Below are positions 5,844 to 8,714 of a stretch of DNA of 8,714 nucleotides, one piece after another. This DNA comes from an uncultured Chloroflexota bacterium (lineage in GTDB: Bacteria; Chloroflexota; Anaerolineae; Anaerolineales; Villigracilaceae). Made by a program: the position numbers and the translations under genes. The stretch is from the NCBI GenBank assembly GCA_903837815.1, contig CAILWD010000051.1, positions 1-8,714 of the forward strand, given 5' to 3'. Within the stretch, counting starts at the first letter, position 1. Every line of letters begins with the position of its first letter. The notes under the pieces were generated by a model. That model saw only the letters and a list, made by a program, of their open reading frames with translations. It searched no databases and was not told the origin of the DNA.

Positions 5844-6728
5844 TTATCGCAAATAGGGATTGGTAATTGCCCCGGCTGACCGCGGGTCGAAGCCTGGGGG
5901 GAATTTTGTGTTTGCGGCATACACTGCCTCGGCCAGATTAACCCAACGCAGGAGGGCGCTGCTTAAATCCGCTCCGATCAGTTTCGCTTCGGTCAGGTCG
6001 GCCTTGGTCAGATTGGCAGAAGTTAAATTGGCGTCTGTCAGGTCTGCTTTGTTCAGTTTAGTCTCGCTTAGATTGGATTCGCTCAGGTCTACGCCGATCA
6101 GTTTTACGCTGCTGAGGTCTGCCCCGCTTAGGTTGGCTTTGCTCAGGTTGGACCACCGCAGATCGGCGCCGTTTAGTTTTGCTCCGCTCAAGTTGACGCC
6201 GATCAGTTTCGCGCCGATCAGGTTGACGCTGCGCAGGTCGGCATTGCTCAAATCGGTGTCGATCAGTTTCGCGTCGCTTAGATCAGCCCTGCTCAGGTTG
6301 GCTCCCACCAGTTTGGCTTTGCTCAGGTCGGCTTTGTTCAGGTCGGAACCGCGCAGGTCGGCGCCATTCATATTGGCATCGTTCAATCTGGCCCCGCTCA
6401 ACTTGACATCGATCAGGTCGGTATCAATCAGGTCTGCCCCGCTCAGGTTGGCGGTGCTCAGGTCTGCCTTGTTCAGGTTGGCTTTGCCCAGGTTCGCCCA
6501 GCGCAGGTCGGCGGCGCGCAATCGCGCATAGCCCAGGTTGGCTCTGCTCAAGTCGGCATCCACCAGGTCTGCGCGGCGCAAGTCGGCGTCGTTTAACTTG
6601 GCTCCCGCCAAACGAGAGCCGCTCAGGTCTGCGCCGCTCAAGTCGGCCCCTCGCAAGTCGGCGTTTTCCAACAGGAGCGGCTTGGGCTGGCTTAGCAACT
6701 GGCGGAGTTCTTCCGTTGTGAATTGCAT
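5844..6728 (-). CDS. Pentapeptide-repeat protein, 49 uninterrupted repeats
   Basis: A 294-residue protein. After a short N-terminal segment (1-22, with TEELRQLLS as a likely capping helix), residues 23-267 are 49 consecutive pentapeptides of the A(D/N/K)Lxx type without a single insertion or frame slip. The tail (268-294) contains the TKFPPGFDP motif common at the end of such proteins. The family folds as a right-handed quadrilateral beta-helix with four repeats per turn, so this predicts a rod of about 12 coils. There is no signal peptide or membrane helix, so it is probably cytosolic. Known relatives include the gyrase-protecting Qnr/MfpA proteins, but most pentapeptide proteins have no known role and nothing here points to gyrase. 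The start at 6728 has AGAGG upstream. It is transcribed divergently from mgsA. Confidence 0.92.
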   Translation of the reverse strand: MQFTTEELRQLLSQPKPLLLENADLRGADLSGADLSGSRLAGAKLNDADLRRADLVDADLSRANLGYARLRAADLRWANLGKANLNKADLSTANLSGADLIDTDLIDVKLSGARLNDANMNGADLRGSDLNKADLSKAKLVGANLSRADLSDAKLIDTDLSNADLRSVNLIGAKLIGVNLSGAKLNGADLRWSNLSKANLSGADLSSVKLIGVDLSESNLSETKLNKADLTDANLTSANLTKADLTEAKLIGADLSSALLRWVNLAEAVYAANTKFPPGFDPRSAGAITNPYLR

Positions 6729-6783
6729 TGTTTTACCTCTTGGTATCTAAAGGTGGAAATCCGTCTCGCTCATCAATGTTCTT

Positions 6784-6791
6784 ATTATAAT
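6784..6791. promoter_or_regulatory. Candidate -10 elements for divergent promoters
   Basis: ATTATAAT is self-complementary and gives a consensus TATAAT on both strands (6786-6791 plus, 6784-6789 minus) in the 189-nt gap between the divergent pentapeptide and mgsA genes. It would place starts about 50 nt before the pentapeptide gene and about 120 nt before mgsA. No good -35 hexamer is visible at 16-18 nt on either side, so the call is weak. Confidence 0.25.
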
Positions 6792-6819
6792 TCCCCAGCG
6801 CAAATACTACCTGAAAATC

Positions 6820-6841
6820 TGGCCCCCGGAGGCCAATTGGC
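6820..6841. promoter_or_regulatory. Palindromic sites upstream of mgsA, possible operator
   Basis: GCCAATTGGC at 6832-6841 is a perfect 10-bp palindrome, directly overlapping an imperfect 16-bp palindrome at 6820-6835 (TGGCC...GGCCA around CCGG). Such adjoining symmetric sites in a divergent intergenic region are typical places for a dimeric regulator, but no regulator gene is present in the window and no known box is matched. Confidence 0.25.
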
Positions 6842-6873
6842 AAAGGATTCCCAAATGGCTGGAAGGATGTAAA

Positions 6874-6921
6874 ATGACACAAATCGCCAGATATGAGAGT
6901 TTAGAAAGGAACTGGAAATGA
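6874..6921 (+). CDS. Candidate 15-residue leader peptide upstream of mgsA
   Basis: The frame ATG 6874 to TGA 6919-6921 encodes MTQIARYESLERNWK. It is preceded by GGAAGGA at 6861-6867 with 6-nt spacing, a better Shine-Dalgarno than many real genes here, and its stop overlaps the mgsA start codon as ATGA. The mgsA ribosome binding site (AAAGGA, 6905-6910) lies within this small frame. That arrangement would couple mgsA translation to translation of the leader. A caveat is that TAAAAT at 6870-6875 might instead be a promoter -10 element, in which case the leader would not be fully transcribed. Confidence 0.4.
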   Translation: MTQIARYESLERNWK

Positions 6922-7406
6922 CACACAAGAAAATTCCAATGGAACCGGACAAGAAGATCGCCCTTGTGGCGCATGACAACAGAAAACGGGATTTGGTGGA
7001 GTGGGCAAAGTTCAACCGCGACCTGCTGGCACATCACGAAGTATACGCAACGGGAACAACGGGGAAAATCCTTGAAGAGGAACTGGGTTTCGGGATCGAA
7101 AAACTCAAAAGCGGCCCCCTCGGCGGCGACCAGCAGATCGGCGCAAAGATCGTCGAAAACGAGATCGACTTCCTTATCTTTTTCTGGGACCCGCTGGAGC
7201 CGCAGCCGCACGATCCCGATGTGAAGGCCCTGCTGCGCATGGCTGTAGTCTGGAATATCCCCATTGCCTGCAATCGCGCCTCGGCCGATTTCATGATCTC
7301 GTCTCCGCTGATGGATGGCAAATATAACCGCCTTGTCCCGGACTACGAGGGCTACATCTCGCGCAAAGTGGATTTGGGAGAAGAAGACGCGAAAGAACAA
7401 GTTTGA
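6918..7406 (+). CDS. mgsA: Methylglyoxal synthase
   Basis: A 162-residue enzyme converting dihydroxyacetone phosphate to methylglyoxal and phosphate, a glycolytic bypass used when sugar phosphates accumulate or phosphate is short; a cytosolic homohexamer in known members. From memory, the active-site residues fall at the same numbers as in the E. coli enzyme: H19 (VAHD), D71 (GGDQQ), D91 (FFWDP), H98 and D101 (PHDPD). The phosphate-binding ATGTTG at 44-49 and the hallmark block DPDVKALLRMAVVWNIPIACN are intact. The start at 6918 has AAAGGA with 7-nt spacing and gives the usual N-terminal length; M8 is possible but has no better signal. It is followed after 40 nt by a small Cys-containing protein gene on the same strand. 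Confidence 0.97.
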   Translation: MTHKKIPMEPDKKIALVAHDNRKRDLVEWAKFNRDLLAHHEVYATGTTGKILEEELGFGIEKLKSGPLGGDQQIGAKIVENEIDFLIFFWDPLEPQPHDPDVKALLRMAVVWNIPIACNRASADFMISSPLMDGKYNRLVPDYEGYISRKVDLGEEDAKEQV

Positions 7407-7446
7407 TGAAATTTCCGGCCAAAACAAATTTCTTTAGGAGTACATA

Positions 7447-7770
7447 ATGGCGACAGCAGAAATCTTTGCAGGCAATTGCGGATTCAACACCAAGGTCGAA
7501 GCGACGATGGATGGGAAGATATGCAAACTTCATATCACCAGTGAATGCAGCGCCATCCAGAAACTGGGCGCGGAATTGACCGAGGTCAACCCATATCAGG
7601 AAATTTCGTTTAGGCGCGCCATGCCGACGATCCATGCGGCGGGGCATAAATTCTGCACCCATGCTGCCTGCCCCGTGCCGGTGGGAATCATCAAGGCGAT
7701 GGAAATCGAAGCCAAGCTCGCCCTGCCGACCGATGTGGTCATCAAGTTGTCGAAGACGAAGAGTGAATAA
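7447..7770 (+). CDS. Small five-cysteine protein, possibly DUF6951 family
   Basis: A 107-residue protein with Cys at 11 (GNCGF), 26 (KICKL), 34 (SECSA), 70 (KFCTH) and 75 (AACPV), plus H63, H67 and H72 near the last pair. It resembles small conserved proteins of anaerobes that begin with a secondary-structure-rich domain around GxCGF and end with C-x4-CPVP; I believe these are classed as DUF6951, though I cannot confirm it here. The spacing suggests metal or iron-sulfur binding, or redox thiols (inference). There is no signal peptide. The start at 7447 has AGGAG at 7435-7439. It lies 40 nt after mgsA without an intervening terminator, so the two are probably co-transcribed; a functional link to methylglyoxal is untested. 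A hairpin follows its stop. Confidence 0.82.
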   Translation: MATAEIFAGNCGFNTKVEATMDGKICKLHITSECSAIQKLGAELTEVNPYQEISFRRAMPTIHAAGHKFCTHAACPVPVGIIKAMEIEAKLALPTDVVIKLSKTKSE

Positions 7771-7773
7771 ACG

Positions 7774-7808
7774 CAGGCTGCGGAAATCTTCAAGATCTCT
7801 GCAGCCTG
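7774..7808 (+). terminator. Hairpin after the five-cysteine gene
   Basis: CAGGCTGC (7774-7781) pairs with GCAGCCTG (7801-7808), extended inward by three further pairs and, past one mismatch, by ATCT/AGAT (7786-7789, 7793-7796) around a TCA loop. It begins 3 nt after the stop and is followed by only a short T-rich stretch (TTATT). It likely ends the mgsA transcript. Confidence 0.6.
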
Positions 7809-7946
7809 TTATTGAAGCAGAAAGCAGTTACAAAATAGGTTCAAATTCAAGGTTGGAGTTGCCATGAACCGGGTCGTGGAAGTTTTGATGCGGCGCGCAT
7901 CCCAGTACCGCCTTTCATCTCAGCGCGCTGTTCAATGGCAAAGGGC

Positions 7947-7984
7947 AGACCTCCGGGCGCTTCGTGTGAAGAACTCGGAGGTCT
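7947..7984 (-). terminator. Terminator-like hairpin after valS
   Basis: AGACCTCCG (7947-7955) and CGGAGGTCT (7976-7984) form a 9-bp stem, with a nested CTTC/GAAG hairpin (7960-7963, 7968-7971) in the loop. It lies 7 nt past the valS stop on the minus strand, followed by CCCTTTG rather than a long T-run. The 221-nt convergent gap (7771-7991) otherwise holds this hairpin, the one at 7774-7808, and nothing else I can identify. Confidence 0.55.
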
Positions 7985-7991
7985 TTGAAGT

Positions 7992-8714
7992 TTACTTCAA
8001 CTGCGCCTTGATTTTTTCGGCAGTATCCTTGTACCCGTCCAACTTCTCGCGTTCCTTGGCGACCAGCGCCGCAGGGGCTTTGTTGACAAAATCTCCGGCG
8101 AGGAGTTTTTCCAATCGCTCGATGTGGGATTGGGCTTCCTTCAATTCCTTTTCGAGACGCGGCTTGTCGGCGGCGAGGTCCACCATGCCAGCCAGCGGAA
8201 GGTAGACTTCCACCGAACCAACCACGAGAGCGATGGAGTCTGCGGGTTTGTCTGCTAGTGACTCGTGAATAGAGATTAGAGAATAGTCGAGACCTGCGAG
8301 TGAGGCGAGGGTTTGCGCCTGTTCTTTGAGCAAGTCAGCCCTGTCACCTGTGGCGAATTGCGCGGCGAGCTTCTTCGAGGGGGCAACAGACTTCTCGGCG
8401 CGCAAGTTGCGGATGGAACGCACGAGTTCCTGAATCAGGGTGAAGTCGGCGATCTTGCCTTCCTCCCAACCCTCGGCATCGCGTGGCTCGGGGAAGCGTG
8501 CGGTGATCAACATCTCAGGCCAGTCTTTGGCAAGGTCAGCCAGCGGCGAATCGAGCAGGGCATTCCGCAGGTGTCCCCAGACTTCCTCGGTCACAAACGG
8601 GGTGAAGGGGTGCAGCAGGCGCAAGGCAAAGTCAAAGACGCGAGCCAAAGTCGCAACGGTCTGCGCTTTGAGCACTGCATTCTTCATTTGCTCCTTGGCG
8701 ACTTCCACGTACCA
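7992..8714 (-). CDS. valS: Valyl-tRNA synthetase, C-terminal part (5' end beyond the window)
   Basis: The last 240 residues of valyl-tRNA synthetase, which charges tRNA-Val with valine. The frame runs off the window edge; the first codons read WYVEVAKEQMK, the family's WY(I/V)E(L/V)AK stretch, so the GTG at 8706-8708 is not the start. Visible parts are the end of the anticodon-binding helical domain, with LHPFTPFVTEEVWGHL and the family block VRSIRNLRAEKSVAPSKK, and then the C-terminal antiparallel coiled-coil arm (roughly the last 65 residues, with DKPRLEKELKEAQSHIERLEKLL and NKAPAALVAKEREKL), which contacts the tRNA elbow and is characteristic of ValS as against IleS and LeuS. The catalytic HIGH and KMSKS motifs lie outside the window. 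It is convergent with the mgsA unit. Confidence 0.95.
   Translation of the reverse strand, partial: WYVEVAKEQMKNAVLKAQTVATLARVFDFALRLLHPFTPFVTEEVWGHLRNALLDSPLADLAKDWPEMLITARFPEPRDAEGWEEGKIADFTLIQELVRSIRNLRAEKSVAPSKKLAAQFATGDRADLLKEQAQTLASLAGLDYSLISIHESLADKPADSIALVVGSVEVYLPLAGMVDLAADKPRLEKELKEAQSHIERLEKLLAGDFVNKAPAALVAKEREKLDGYKDTAEKIKAQLK

Noticed and set aside
5940..6670. Regular short DNA repeats that could suggest a CRISPR-like or satellite array
   Set aside because: The repeats are degenerate 15-nt units without spacers and are fully explained by coding for pentapeptides.
5860..6750. Long open frames on the plus strand opposite the pentapeptide gene, with a periodic Arg/Ser/Leu pattern
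   Set aside because: The periodicity simply mirrors the 15-nt repeat of the pentapeptide gene on the other strand; there is no plausible start signal or protein family.
6870..6875. TAAAAT as a -10 box for mgsA
   Set aside because: No -35 element at a suitable distance (the nearest TTGGCA at 6837-6842 is 27 nt away), and the site coincides with the leader ORF start; kept only as a caveat.
7864..8205. A 113-codon plus-strand frame at the end of the valS region
   Set aside because: Most of it is antisense to well-conserved valS coding sequence and to the valS terminator hairpin, and it has no recognisable domain.

Overview
This 8.7 kb window reads as an ordinary bacterial chromosome segment of moderately high GC, densely packed with short operons. 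No phage, insertion sequence, CRISPR array, tRNA or rRNA was seen. The gene set and style (clusters of GNAT acetyltransferases, a YwbE homologue, a long pentapeptide-repeat protein, methylglyoxal synthase next to a small Cys-containing protein, and valS) would fit an environmental Chloroflexota (Anaerolineae-like) genome. That placement is an impression, not something the sequence proves.

Layout. (1) 3-2906, plus strand: three tandem paralogous RimJ/RimL-like GNAT acetyltransferases packed start-to-stop, then a 236-nt stretch holding a doubtful 74-codon ORF and a foldable inverted-repeat element, then a 327-residue protein with two fused GNAT domains. A perfect 17-bp hairpin closes this block. 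(2) 3003-4514, minus strand: ywbE, an AANAT-like GNAT whose start overlaps the ywbE end, and a class I SAM methyltransferase. (3) 4635-5757, minus strand: a zinc-ribbon protein with a long Lys/Ala-rich tail followed after 10 nt by a HAD-superfamily phosphatase, ended by a 15-bp hairpin with a T-run. (4) 5844-6728, minus strand: a pentapeptide-repeat protein with 49 uninterrupted repeats. (5) 6918-7770, plus strand, divergent from (4): mgsA (methylglyoxal synthase), preceded by a 15-codon leader ORF that overlaps its start codon, and a small five-cysteine protein. (6) 7992-8714, minus strand: the C-terminal third or so of valyl-tRNA synthetase, running off the window.

Functionally the left half is dominated by acyl and methyl transfer: six GNAT domains in five genes plus one methyltransferase within 4.3 kb. 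The three leading GNATs come from local duplication; the first two are about 75% identical by ungapped eye alignment, with differences concentrated in two segments. The right half is central metabolism and translation (mgsA, valS) with two architecturally unusual proteins between.

No clear new defence or mobile system is visible. The most worthwhile leads are the leader ORF on mgsA, the zinc-ribbon/Lys-rich-tail protein paired with a phosphatase, the divergence pattern in the GNAT array, and the very regular pentapeptide solenoid.
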